From assembly GCA_963702695.1 (NCBI GenBank), contig CAVPDS010000020.1:1-64000 (forward strand): a stretch of 64,000 nucleotides of DNA, written 5' to 3'. The translations under genes were made by a program, and so were the position numbers. The stretch comes from VAZQ01 sp963702695. Its GTDB lineage: Bacteria; Pseudomonadota; Alphaproteobacteria; Rhizobiales; Xanthobacteraceae. Of this stretch, positions 9,123 through 17,368 are shown in pieces. The first letter of the stretch is position 1. The number at the start of each line of letters is the position of its first letter. Below the pieces are notes generated by a model. The model ran no database searches. It was not told the DNA's origin and saw only the letters and a program-made list of their open reading frames with translations.

Positions 9123-9680
9123 TCAGGCTGGAAAGGGAATTGGCTGCCGCCGCCGAGAGTTCTGACAAAGAATGATCAAAGTCCCGGTCTCCGGTTCGAG
9201 ACCGCACCAAAGGCTGCGCCCGAGCGAGTGGCCCGGCGTGCCGAGCAGGGGGACAGGCTGTGAATCGAACAGTCGCAAGTCGCGGCTGGCGCCGGTGGGA
9301 TCCACGACGCGATAGCGGTCGATCGTCAAGTGTGAATTCGGATCGGTCAGATCAGCGTCGGCGCGCTTGTAGACGACGAAGAGCGTATCGCGCGAGGCGG
9401 CCATTCCCACACGGTCGGACCAGTTCCAGCCTGTAGGGGCGTCAGTCGTTGCGCCTGGCGTCGAGAGCTTGGCGTGGGGCCGCTCGATGGAATCCCAGCG
9501 TGTCTGGTGGTTGTTCCAATAGAGGACGGTGATGCGATCGACTTCGCTGGTCGCGACCACGGGAATCTCTCCCCACGGTGCCGCAAATCGCGCGAGGGAG
9601 ATGCCGAGCACGCTCTGGGGTCGTGCGCCAACCGCCGGGATTTGCGTCGGCGCGACGTGCTTGAATGGGCGCATGCGCAA
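9123..9680 (-). pseudogene. N-terminal part of the frameshifted unknown gene
   Basis: This frame (TTG start at 9680, ATG at 9674, neither with a clear ribosome binding site) encodes beta-rich protein such as SEVDRITVLYWNNHQTRWDS and SLGRSLWCGLEPETGTLII, then turns into nonsense (CQNSRRRQPIPFPA). In the frame of the downstream ORF the same DNA reads FVRTLGGGSQFPFQPDRW and continues sensibly. A single indel near 9165-9175 would rejoin the two into about 1090 residues. A stop codon directly precedes the TTG, and an IS110 fragment lies about 110 bp upstream, so the 5' end is probably also lost. A sequencing error is the alternative explanation for the frameshift. Confidence 0.55.
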
Positions 9681-9788
9681 TCATGGACCGGAAGGAGATC
9701 GCTGGGAAGAGGGCACTCGACGCCCCTTCGGAGTCGCGCTTGGCCGTCTGGACGGTCCGCCGCACCACCGATAAACTTTCGGATGATC

Positions 9789-9896
9789 GGCTCCGCTCGC
9801 AAGAAGCGGTGTCCCTTTCGCACCGCGATGTTGCGCTCCAGCAGGAAGGCGCGGATTTGATTGATGATGCCGGTGCGCTGGCTGACCAGCCGTGTG
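9789..9896 (-). mobile_element. IS110-family transposase fragment
   Basis: The minus strand reads RTGIINQIRAFLLERNIAV followed by RKGHRFLRAE, which matches the conserved helical segment of IS110-family transposases (between the DEDD RuvC-like domain and the Transposase_20 domain). Only about 36 residues survive; neither the catalytic residues nor element ends are visible. It directly abuts the LysR fragment and lies upstream of the broken unknown gene, marking old transposition damage. Confidence 0.65.
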
Positions 9897-9897
9897 A

Positions 9898-10326
9898 TTA
9901 GCTTTGGTTTGTATTGAAGCTCCTTGCTGTTTTTTTTACTAGGCTCAAGAATTGTCTGACCACCGCCGAAGGGTCGCCGCGACGCGATGCGAGGATCAGG
10001 GGAGCCTTTAGTTGATTGGAGCCCTTGAGGCGACGATATGAGACTCCATTCATGTGCATGCGCTGCATGGACGCGGGCACGACGGAGATGCCGAGGCCAA
10101 CTGCGACGAGGTTAAGCGTCGATGCAAGACGAGTGGCTTCCTGGCCGAGTTGAGGGTTGAAACCCGCCGCGTGGCATGCAGCGACTACAGAGGCATACAG
10201 CCCCAGCCCATACTGACTCCCTTGAATAATGAAGGTCTCGCCGGCAAGGGCCTTCAACGATAATGCCGCGTCACTCCCGCCGTTGTTCTGTGCTAGCACG
10301 TGCTCGCTAGGCAACGCGACGACCAA
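9898..10326 (-). pseudogene. LysR-family regulator, C-terminal effector-binding half
   Basis: 142 residues match the second half of a LysR substrate-binding domain: VVALPSEHVLAQ, GETFIIQGSQYGLGLYASVVAACHAAGFNPQLGQEA, then LNLVAVGLGISVVPASMQRM. The winged-helix N-terminus and first subdomain are missing; a stop codon lies just before the TTG used as start. The end abuts an IS110 fragment. It cannot be a working regulator. Confidence 0.7.
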
Positions 10327-10529
10327 TTATCTCATCCAGCAATGAGTTGACCATAAGTCGCTTGCCGGGTCGGTTGGCGGCGTCAACCGTATGACGATCA
10401 AGCCGGTCGTCGGAAACCGATCTGATCTTCGCAAGTGATTCGAGGACCGGATCGTTGATTACTGGCAGCTCATCGAAATTCGGTCTCCGATAGAACTCGG
10501 ACACATTCAATTGCGCCTGGAGCTACCCA

Positions 10530-10676
10530 TCATTCCTTGTCGCCACCAATTCGCGAATTCACTTCGGATATCGTCGCGCCAGGCCGATTGAACCCGTAGA
10601 ACGGAATTGTGATGTCTTTGTAGAACTGGGAACGATGGTTTGCGGTGCCGTCACGGATGCCATCGACGACTTCCGG
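10530..10676 (-). pseudogene. Alpha/beta-hydrolase (non-heme chloroperoxidase-like) fragment
   Basis: The minus strand reads VVDGIRDGTANHRSQFYKD and FYKDITIPFYGFNRPGA, matching the cap-domain segment of non-heme chloroperoxidase/arylesterase-type hydrolases (family pattern: FDGFRA..ANRAQFY.D...PFYGFNRPGA.VSQG). About 47 residues remain; the nucleophile elbow and the rest of the fold are absent. It begins at the edge of a direct repeat (10,673-10,713). Confidence 0.6.
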
Positions 10677-10805
10677 TTCGGTTGCCGATTTTGGCGAGCT
10701 GTCATCGACGAAGATGAAAAGGATGAAGTCGCGACTAGCCGACTTGGGTAGGGACAACGCTTCCCGGTTCGGTCGCCGATTTTGGCGAGCTGATCATCGA
10801 CGAAG
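10673..10805. repeat. Imperfect direct repeat, two ~41-nt copies
   Basis: Copies at 10,673-10,713 and 10,764-10,805 start CCGGTTCGG, share the core GCCGATTTTGGCGAGCTG and end ATCGACGAAG. They differ by one substitution and one inserted base, and are spaced 91 bp apart. They lie between the hydrolase and GH15 fragments and may mark the junction at which these fragments were joined. Confidence 0.6.
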
Positions 10806-10896
10806 TTGACAAGTGGGCGAAGGTTGTGAAATTCGCTAATGCGAAGGTAGACTGACGAGAACGGAACACCGATGTGGCCTGGAGCCGGCCTGCGCC

Positions 10897-11010
10897 AACG
10901 GATAGAGGACTACGCGCTTGTCGGGGCTGAGAAGCTGGCGCGCTGTTCCATCGCGACGGCTCCATCGACTGGCTGTGCCGGCCTCGCTTCGACAGCGGCT
11001 CACAGTTTGA
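10897..11010 (+). pseudogene. GH15 glucoamylase/trehalase N-terminal fragment, frameshifted
   Basis: RIEDYALVG is read at about 10,900-10,925. After a frame change, HRDGSIDWLCRPRFDSG is read at about 10,950-11,000. Together they reproduce the conserved N-terminus of GH15-family glucoamylases (pattern IEDYALIGD..TAALV.RDGSIDWLC.PRFDS). The middle is scrambled by indels and nothing of the catalytic barrel follows. This is the fourth decayed gene in a 1.2-kb stretch. Confidence 0.6.
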
Positions 11011-11141
11011 TGGTGGCAAACCTCAACAGTTGTGCGGCAGATTCCCAAACTCAATGTCAGGTATTGAAAGAGTGGTGTAAGTGATCGGCGTCTTTACTTC
11101 AGTCGCTCGTGATCCAATGCAGACAATCGTCGATTTCCAGG

Positions 11142-11912
11142 TTAGGCGCTTGTTCTTTCCGGCATCGGGATCGGCGACAGACTAATCGGCTGATAGTGGG
11201 CCAGCGTTTGCAAGCCCTCCATGTCGGTCAATTCGACAAGGCGTGAGCGGCTGGTGATCAATCGTTCCGCGCGCAACCGCTGCATCACGCGATTGAGATG
11301 TGGTACGCTCAGCCCCAGCACGTCGGCCATGACTTCCTGCGAGAACAGCAGATCGAAGCTGGTCTTTTCTGCGCGCCCGACCGCCAGCAAGCGAGCATGA
11401 ATCTCCAAAAGAAAATGCGCCAGCCGCTCGGGCGGCGTGCGCCGGCCAAGGTCCACGATGTGTTCGGCATAGATTGCCGCCTCATGCGCGGCAAGCCAGC
11501 TCAGGGCCAAGCCGAACTGAGGCTGCTCGTAACAAAGCCCTACAAAAGAATCGAGCGGGCAGACGTTGTAGGTGAGATCACTCACCGCCACGACCGAGTA
11601 AATGGAACGATCGAAAAAGCTGACCGGAAAGCCGATTACGTCGCCCGGCAAGATCACATTGATGATTTGCCGCTTGCCATTGCGAAGGAGCTGGTAGCGG
11701 ATCGCGTGGCCGTCCTTGACGAAGCAAAGATTGCGATACTCGTCGCCGGCGACAACCAGGTCCTTTCGTTTCTTGATCGACCGCTCGCCTCCGACGATGA
11801 GTTCAAGGCTCCTGAGATCGGCCGCACTGAGCTTCACGAGATGCGAGAGCCTCGCGACGAACGGGTGTCCGGCGAGCGATACATTGTTTCCAATCTGAGC
11901 TGGAACATTCAT
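11142..11912 (-). CDS. Crp/Fnr-family transcriptional regulator
   Basis: The 256-residue protein has an N-terminal cyclic-nucleotide-binding-type jelly roll (about residues 20-130, with DGHAIRYQLLRNGKRQIINVILPGDVIGF) and a C-terminal winged helix with the recognition region FSQEVMADVLGLSVPHLNRVMQRLRAERLI (about 190-219). It lacks the N-terminal cysteine cluster of oxygen-sensing FNR, so it belongs to the FixK/Crp-like group with unknown signal. A perfect FNR-type box 35 bp upstream of its ATG suggests autoregulation. It is transcribed away from the amino-acid-type ABC operon, which it may also control. Confidence 0.87.
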   Translation of the reverse strand: MNVPAQIGNNVSLAGHPFVARLSHLVKLSAADLRSLELIVGGERSIKKRKDLVVAGDEYRNLCFVKDGHAIRYQLLRNGKRQIINVILPGDVIGFPVSFFDRSIYSVVAVSDLTYNVCPLDSFVGLCYEQPQFGLALSWLAAHEAAIYAEHIVDLGRRTPPERLAHFLLEIHARLLAVGRAEKTSFDLLFSQEVMADVLGLSVPHLNRVMQRLRAERLITSRSRLVELTDMEGLQTLAHYQPISLSPIPMPERTSA

Positions 11913-12241
11913 GGCGATGCTCTCGCTGCCATCTTACTTCCTTTTATTGATCCAGATCAATAAGCAGGATGAAGAACAGCAAGATCGCGTTTCGTGTGAC
12001 GCCGTGACGCAGCGTTGACGTCATCCCGCAAAAGCAAATGAATATGGTGTTGCACTAATGCGCTTCGCTACATCATCGACGAAAGTGGTATTGACGGTGT
12101 AGCCCTTGCGGATGGCTATGAAAATTCTGCGTGGCGTGTAGATGCGCGGCGGCAAGACAGTGGGTCGCGGAGAGCACATCGAGCGAAAACAAAGAGCAAG
12201 TCGTCGTCGACTGGAAACACACCATCAAGAAGGAATTGGAA
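11913..12241. other. Shared upstream region of the Crp/Fnr gene and the ABC transporter operon
   Basis: About 330 bp lie between divergent starts. It contains the FNR-type box at 11,947-11,960 and the AAGGAA ribosome binding site just before 12,242. Frames here that would extend the transporter gene upstream are not protein-like. Confidence 0.6.
11947..11960. promoter_or_regulatory. FNR/FixK-type binding site
   Basis: TTGATCCAGATCAA is a perfect match to the Crp/Fnr-family consensus TTGAT-N4-ATCAA. It lies 35 bp upstream of the ATG of the divergent Crp/Fnr gene (minus strand) and about 280 bp upstream of the ABC transporter start. A role in autoregulation is inferred from position. Confidence 0.75.
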
Positions 12242-13591
12242 ATGTCACCAACAGACCAGAAGCCCGGCTGGGTGTCTCGCCGCACCGTGCTGCAGGCCGG
12301 TGCGGGCTTGGCCGGCGGCGCCCTGCTGCCGGCGTTCGGCGGGTCCGCCTTCGGGCAGCAGAAGGCACCGCTCGGAACCTGGCCGGACGGCTCCAAGGGC
12401 GACACGATCAATGTGGCCGCCGCCGTGCCGCGCACCGGAACTTACGCCGTGCAGGGCGAAGATGAGCTCAAGGGCTGGCAGCTCGCCGTCGAACACATCA
12501 ACAACGGCGATCCGCTGCTCCGAAAGATCGCGCCAAAAGTTACGAAGGGCCTGCTCGGCAAGAAGGTCAACCTGCTCGCTGCCGACTCGGCCGCCAAGCC
12601 GAACCAGGCGGTTCAGGAGATCCAGACCTTCATCAATCAGAACAAGATCGTGCTGATGACCGGCTCGACCTCGAGCGCGGTCGCTGTCGCGCTCAACAAG
12701 TTCGCGCAGCGGGAAAAGGTGCTCTACCTCGCCGGCATTTCCGGCAGCAACGACACCACCGGCAAGGATTGCGTGCGCTATGGCTTCCGCCAGAATTTCT
12801 ACGGTGAGACGGCTGCGAACGCGATCGGCCCGGTGCTGGTCAAGCAGTTCGGCAAGAACAAGAAGGCGGCGTTCATGACGCCGGACTACACTTACGGCCA
12901 CACGGTCACCAAGTCGGTGAATGAATACCTGGCCAAGAACGCCGGCTGGACCATGGTGACCAACCAGATCTCGCCGCTGGGCACACAAGACTTCAGCCAA
13001 TACCTCACCAACATCGCCAACTCCGGTGCCGAGTTCCTGATCAACGTGAACTGGGGTCGCGACGCGGTGCTGTCGATCCAGCAGGCCAAGCAGTTCGGCA
13101 TCCTGCCGAAGATGACGCTCGTCGTGCCCTACCAGATCCCGTTCCTTGCCAAGGAAACGGGGCCGGAGCTCACCGCGGGCGTCTATGCCGCCACCGGCTT
13201 CTGGTGGACGCTGGAAGACAAGTACCCGCTCGCCAAGATGTTCGTCGACTCGTTCAGCAAGAAGTTTGGCTACAAGCCGGAGTGGGGCGCCAATAACTCC
13301 TATATGTCGTTTGCCATCTGGGCGCGGATGGTGTCGGAGGCGGGCTCTTTCTATCCGCCGGACGTCATCAAGCAGTACGAGAAGGGCGAGAAGTTCGACT
13401 CGACTGTGGGCGAGGTCTATTTCCGCAAGGAAGACCACCAGCTCGTCCGTCCGGTGATCATCGTCAAGGGCAAGGCGCCCAAAGACATGAAGAACAAGGA
13501 GGACTATTGGGAGGTCCTCGAGGTCATGCCGGGCGCACCGCTGATGCAGAAGCCGGACGCATTCGGTTGCAACCTCGGCGACTACACCTGA
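12242..13591 (+). CDS. ABC transporter substrate-binding protein, branched-chain amino acid / urea type
   Basis: This periplasmic receptor of the type I periplasmic-binding-protein fold (Peripla_BP_6) feeds the LivHMGF-type transporter that follows. The 449-residue product starts at ATG 12,242, with AAGGAA upstream. Its N-terminus VSRRTVLQAGAGLAGGALLP is a twin-arginine leader, common for such receptors in this group. The core shows INVAAAVPRTGTYAVQGEDELKG, IVLMTGSTSSAVAVALNKFA and MTPDYTYGHTVTKS, typical of the Leu/Ile/Val and amide-binding receptors. Ligand unknown; urea, amides or amino acids are all possible. Confidence 0.88.
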   Translation: MSPTDQKPGWVSRRTVLQAGAGLAGGALLPAFGGSAFGQQKAPLGTWPDGSKGDTINVAAAVPRTGTYAVQGEDELKGWQLAVEHINNGDPLLRKIAPKVTKGLLGKKVNLLAADSAAKPNQAVQEIQTFINQNKIVLMTGSTSSAVAVALNKFAQREKVLYLAGISGSNDTTGKDCVRYGFRQNFYGETAANAIGPVLVKQFGKNKKAAFMTPDYTYGHTVTKSVNEYLAKNAGWTMVTNQISPLGTQDFSQYLTNIANSGAEFLINVNWGRDAVLSIQQAKQFGILPKMTLVVPYQIPFLAKETGPELTAGVYAATGFWWTLEDKYPLAKMFVDSFSKKFGYKPEWGANNSYMSFAIWARMVSEAGSFYPPDVIKQYEKGEKFDSTVGEVYFRKEDHQLVRPVIIVKGKAPKDMKNKEDYWEVLEVMPGAPLMQKPDAFGCNLGDYT

Positions 13592-13672
13592 GCTTCACCT
13601 GAATGCTGCGCCGCGGGCGGAACAATACGTCTGCGGCGCAGTATCGTGCGCTCCTCGTGCATTGCCTGATCC

Positions 13673-14548
13673 ATGATCAACTGGGCCAATTTCATATCGC
13701 AATGCTTCAACGGGCTGGTGCTCGGCGCGCTGCTCGCGCTGATCGCGTCGGGTCTGACCATTATCTACGGCATGCTCGGGGTCCTTAACCTCGCGCACGG
13801 CGCCATGTTCATGCTCGGCGGCTATGCCGGCTGGGTGGCTTATACCTACACGGGCTCTTTCATCGCTGCCGTCATCGCCGGGTCACTGTTCGTCATGATC
13901 GTCGGCGTGGTGATGGAGCGGACGATCATCCGCTATTTCTATAAACGTCCGCTAGAGGACCAACTGCTGGTCACGTTCGGACTCGGTATCGTTTTCGTCG
14001 AAGCCGTGCGGTTCTTTTTCGGCAGCCTGTCGAAATCCGTGCCGCCGCCGCCCGCCCTGGTCGGCATCACGTCGCTCGGTTTCATGTTCTACCCGACCTA
14101 TCGCCTCGCGCTGCTTGGCATCGTCACGGTCGCGCTGCTGGTGCTCTACCTCGTGCTCTATCGCACGCGCATCGGCATGATCGTACGCGCCGGTATCGAG
14201 GACTCGGTGATGGTCGATTCGCTCGGCATCGACATCTACAAGGTTTTCATGCTGCTGTTCGGCATCGGGGCCATGGCGGCGGGCTTCGCCGGCATCGTCA
14301 ACGCGCCGGTCGTCTCGATCGCGCCCGATGTCGGCGAGACGATTCTCGTGCAGACCTTCGTCGTGGTGGTCATCGGCGGCGTTGGATCGTTCCCCGGCGC
14401 GGTGCTTGGCGGCCTGATCGCCGGCGAGATCATCAGCATCACCTCGATGTTCAACCCCGGCTACTCGTACGTCATGCTGTTCGTCGCCATGACGCTGGTG
14501 CTCGTGCTGCGTCCGTATGGACTGCTCGGCACGGCCGGCCGCGAATGA
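13673..14548 (+). CDS. Branched-chain amino acid ABC transporter permease, LivH type
   Basis: This is an inner-membrane permease half of 291 residues with about eight hydrophobic segments. Family motifs include NGLVLGALLALIASGLTIIYGMLGVLNLAHGAMFMLGGY at the start and VVVIGGVGSFPGAVLGGLIAGE near the C-terminus. It starts 81 bp after the receptor gene and ends 13 bp before the fused permease-ATPase gene, so one operon is likely. Confidence 0.92.
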   Translation: MINWANFISQCFNGLVLGALLALIASGLTIIYGMLGVLNLAHGAMFMLGGYAGWVAYTYTGSFIAAVIAGSLFVMIVGVVMERTIIRYFYKRPLEDQLLVTFGLGIVFVEAVRFFFGSLSKSVPPPPALVGITSLGFMFYPTYRLALLGIVTVALLVLYLVLYRTRIGMIVRAGIEDSVMVDSLGIDIYKVFMLLFGIGAMAAGFAGIVNAPVVSIAPDVGETILVQTFVVVVIGGVGSFPGAVLGGLIAGEIISITSMFNPGYSYVMLFVAMTLVLVLRPYGLLGTAGRE

Positions 14549-14561
14549 GTAAGGCCGTCTG

Positions 14562-16445
14562 ATGCTCCGGCAACGCCCCTTTCTAGTCGAGATTCTGACG
14601 GCCATAGGTCTGATCGCCGTGCCGTTCGTCCTGCCTCACCTCGGTTTCGCCCCGACGACGATCAACCGCATCCTGATCTGGGGCATGTTCGGCATCGGCT
14701 TCGACGTTCTGTTCGGCTTCACCGGTCTGCTCTCGTTTGGCCAGTCGGCCTTCTTCGGCACCGGCGGCATGGTCGCGGCGTATCTGCTTACGGTCCTGAA
14801 CTTCCCTTACGTCATGATCTCGCTGGCCGTCGGTACGCTCGCGGCAGGCGGGATCGGCTATCTGGTCGGTCTGATCGCGCTCAAGCGCACCGGCATCTAT
14901 TTCGCCATGATCACGGTGGCGATCGCGGAGGTCTTCTTCTTCGTCGAGTTCAATCCGCTGTCGGACTATACCGGCGGCGAGAATGGGCTGCCGGGCGTGC
15001 CGACGCCGAGCCTCCATCTCGGCTTTACGACGATCAACTTCAATACCGACTGGTCGCTCTATTCTTTCCTCGCGTTCTGGTTTTTCGTCGGTATCGTGAT
15101 CGCGCTGCGCATCGTGCGCTCGCCGGTCGGCGCGATCCTGCGCGCTATTCGCGATAACCCGCTGCGCGCGGCCGCCGTCGGCCACAACGTCCACGGCTAC
15201 AAGCTCGCCGCGTTCGTCATTGCGGCCGTCTATGCCGGCTTTGCCGGCGGGCTACTTGGCCTGATGCAGGGATTCATGCCGCCTGACGCTTTCATGTTCG
15301 ATACGTCCGGGCAATTGGTGATGCAGACGGCGATCGGCGGCGCCGGGACGTTGTTCGGGCCACTGGTAGGCGCCGCCGTCTGGCTCTATCTGAGCGACTT
15401 TTTGCAGACCACACTGAATCTCGGCGCCGCCTGGAAGCTGGTGCTTGGTGTGATCTTCGTCCTGCTGGTGTGCTTTCTGCGCCGCGGATTGATTGGCGGC
15501 ATCGAGGATCTTTACGGGTTCGTGACCGGCTCCAGGAAAAAAGCCAAGCCCGTTGAAGCTGCGCCAGCGGCCGGCATCACGGCGCAAGACGAGCAGGAGG
15601 CGGCTGCGGTCGAGGTCGCTCGGCAACCGGCGATAGCTGCCATGCCGGCGCATGGCCGCAACACCGACCGCAAGAGCGGGCTGATCTTGCAAGCCAAGGG
15701 CCTCACCAAGCGTTACGGTGGCCTCGTCGCCAATAGCGACATCGATTTTGTCGTCAACCACGGCGAGCGGCGCGGCATCATCGGCCCGAACGGGGCAGGC
15801 AAGACCACGTTTTTTAAGATGCTGACGTGCGAGATACCGCCCACCTCGGGCCAAATCCTGTTCGAGGGCCGCGACATCACCGGCATGACGGTGACCGAAG
15901 TCTGCCAACTCGGCCTCACCAAGAGCTACCAGATCAACCAGCTTTTCAACCGCCTGACCGTGCGCGAAAACCTAAAGATCGCTGCGCTGGCGGAACGGCG
16001 CGGCAATTTCAGGCTCGATCTGTTCAAATCGCAGAAGAGCGTCCCGCACCTCGACGAACAGGTAGAGCACACGCTCGCGCTGGTCGATCTGGCCGAGCGC
16101 GCCGAGACCCCGGTGTCGGATCTCGCCTACGGCGAAAAGCGCAGGCTTGAGGTCGGCCTGGCGCTTGCGATCTCGCCAAGCCTCTTGCTGCTCGATGAGC
16201 CGCTTGCCGGGATGAGCCCACGGGAGCGCGTCGAGACGGTGCGGATGCTCAAGACGATCGCCTACGGCCGCACCATGATCATCATTGATCACGACATGGA
16301 TTCGCTGTTCGAGCTGGTCGAGCGCGTCACGGTTCTGCAGGAGGGCCGTGTGCTAGTTGAGGGCACGCCGGACGAAATCAAGGGCAACAGCAAAGTGCAG
16401 GAAGCCTATCTCGGCGGCGTGCACGGCGTGTTGGCGGCTGAATGA
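14562..16445 (+). CDS. Fused LivM permease - LivG ATPase
   Basis: One 627-residue polypeptide joins two transporter parts. Residues 1-315 are a LivM-type permease (GFTGLLSFGQSAFFGTGG, AIGGAGTLFGPLVGA). Residues 316-370 are an alanine/charged linker. Residues 374-625 are a LivG-type ATPase with Walker A GPNGAGKTT (408-416), signature region LAYGEKRRLE (521-530), Walker B LLLLDEP (541-547) and switch His577. The linker is continuous with no internal stop, so this is a genuine fusion fixing a 1:1 ratio. It overlaps livF by 4 bp. Confidence 0.92.
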   Translation: MLRQRPFLVEILTAIGLIAVPFVLPHLGFAPTTINRILIWGMFGIGFDVLFGFTGLLSFGQSAFFGTGGMVAAYLLTVLNFPYVMISLAVGTLAAGGIGYLVGLIALKRTGIYFAMITVAIAEVFFFVEFNPLSDYTGGENGLPGVPTPSLHLGFTTINFNTDWSLYSFLAFWFFVGIVIALRIVRSPVGAILRAIRDNPLRAAAVGHNVHGYKLAAFVIAAVYAGFAGGLLGLMQGFMPPDAFMFDTSGQLVMQTAIGGAGTLFGPLVGAAVWLYLSDFLQTTLNLGAAWKLVLGVIFVLLVCFLRRGLIGGIEDLYGFVTGSRKKAKPVEAAPAAGITAQDEQEAAAVEVARQPAIAAMPAHGRNTDRKSGLILQAKGLTKRYGGLVANSDIDFVVNHGERRGIIGPNGAGKTTFFKMLTCEIPPTSGQILFEGRDITGMTVTEVCQLGLTKSYQINQLFNRLTVRENLKIAALAERRGNFRLDLFKSQKSVPHLDEQVEHTLALVDLAERAETPVSDLAYGEKRRLEVGLALAISPSLLLLDEPLAGMSPRERVETVRMLKTIAYGRTMIIIDHDMDSLFELVERVTVLQEGRVLVEGTPDEIKGNSKVQEAYLGGVHGVLAAE

Positions 16446-17140
16446 GTCTGCTTGAGGTCACGGGTCTCAATACCTACTACGGGGACAGCCACATCCTCTT
16501 TGACGTTGCGTTGCGCGTCGAGCGTAGCGAGGTGGTGGCGCTGCTTGGCCGTAATGGTGCGGGAAAGAGCACGACTTTGAAAAGTCTCATGGGTGTGGTG
16601 ACGCCGCGAAATGGCTCCATCGTGTTCGACGGCGTCGAGGTTGCGGGCAAGAAGAGCCACGTCATCGCACGCGCGGGCATGCAATTGGTGCACGAGGACC
16701 GCCGCATCTTCGGCAGCCTGAACGTTGAGGAAAATCTGGTACTGGCAGGGCTTACGGCTGAGAACCGCTGGCCGCTTGCGCGCATCTACGAGATGTTCCC
16801 GCGGCTGAAGGAGCGGCGGGGAAGCCGCGGCACCGACCTTTCGGGCGGCGAGCAGCAGATGCTCGCAATCGCGCGAGCGCTCATCCGCGATCCCAAGATC
16901 ATCCTGCTCGACGAGCCGTTTGAGGGGCTCGCGCCGGTGATCGTCCAGGATCTCGTCAAGGTCTGCCGCGACCTCGCCGACGCCGGGCAGACCGTGGTTC
17001 TGGTGGAGCAAAATCTCGCTGCCACGCTGGCATTGGCGCAGCGTGTCTACATCATCAATAACGGCCATATCGCGCACGAATGGCCAACCAGCGAGATCAG
17101 GGCGCGACCGACGGTCCTGCAACGGTATCTTGGCGTCTAG
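16442..17140 (+). CDS. Branched-chain amino acid ABC transporter ATPase, LivF type
   Basis: This is the second ATPase subunit, 232 residues. It has Walker A GRNGAGKST (36-44), signature LSGGEQQML (133-141) and Walker B IILLDEP (153-159), followed by FEGLAPVIVQDL, characteristic of LivF. The start ATG overlaps the stop of the upstream fusion gene (ATGA), implying translational coupling. It completes a full transporter: receptor, LivH, LivM-LivG, LivF. Confidence 0.93.
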   Translation: MSLLEVTGLNTYYGDSHILFDVALRVERSEVVALLGRNGAGKSTTLKSLMGVVTPRNGSIVFDGVEVAGKKSHVIARAGMQLVHEDRRIFGSLNVEENLVLAGLTAENRWPLARIYEMFPRLKERRGSRGTDLSGGEQQMLAIARALIRDPKIILLDEPFEGLAPVIVQDLVKVCRDLADAGQTVVLVEQNLAATLALAQRVYIINNGHIAHEWPTSEIRARPTVLQRYLGV

Positions 17141-17351
17141 CGCGAAGCCTCAACAGGTTGTCCTCGGAAAGTCCGAGGCGGCTGATGGGTGTTTTGCCTT
17201 TCAGGCTGGCATGCGGGCGATCTCTTGCTGGAAACCGGCAACCCGGTCGCCACGCCATGGCGCGACCGGCCTTCGACTTCGTTTGCGCGCGCAGGGAACG
17301 GAATTCGGTCGGCCTTGCGTCGGTGGCAAAGGCTTGATACCAGCCGATTAT

Positions 17352-17365
17352 CTGACTAAAGTCAG
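17352..17365. promoter_or_regulatory. Palindrome directly upstream of the MarR-GNAT start codon
   Basis: CTGACTAAAGTCAG is a perfect 5-4-5 dyad ending 3 nt before the ATG at 17,369, where the ribosome binding site would be expected. Such a position suits autorepression by the MarR domain of the downstream protein, and possibly a leaderless or short-leader transcript. This is inferred from position and symmetry. Confidence 0.5.
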
Positions 17366-17368
17366 AGA

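Noticed and set aside
8711..9175. 155-codon plus-strand frame with a helical-looking sequence
   Set aside because: It is antisense to the region where the minus strand encodes the continuous, protein-like joining part of the frameshifted gene.
10307..10510. 68-codon minus-strand frame next to the LysR fragment
   Set aside because: Starts with TTG without a ribosome binding site and matches no LysR segment; it could be further debris but cannot be named.
12245..13438. 397-codon minus-strand frame
   Set aside because: Shadow of the ABC substrate-binding gene, with no ribosome binding site or recognisable domain.
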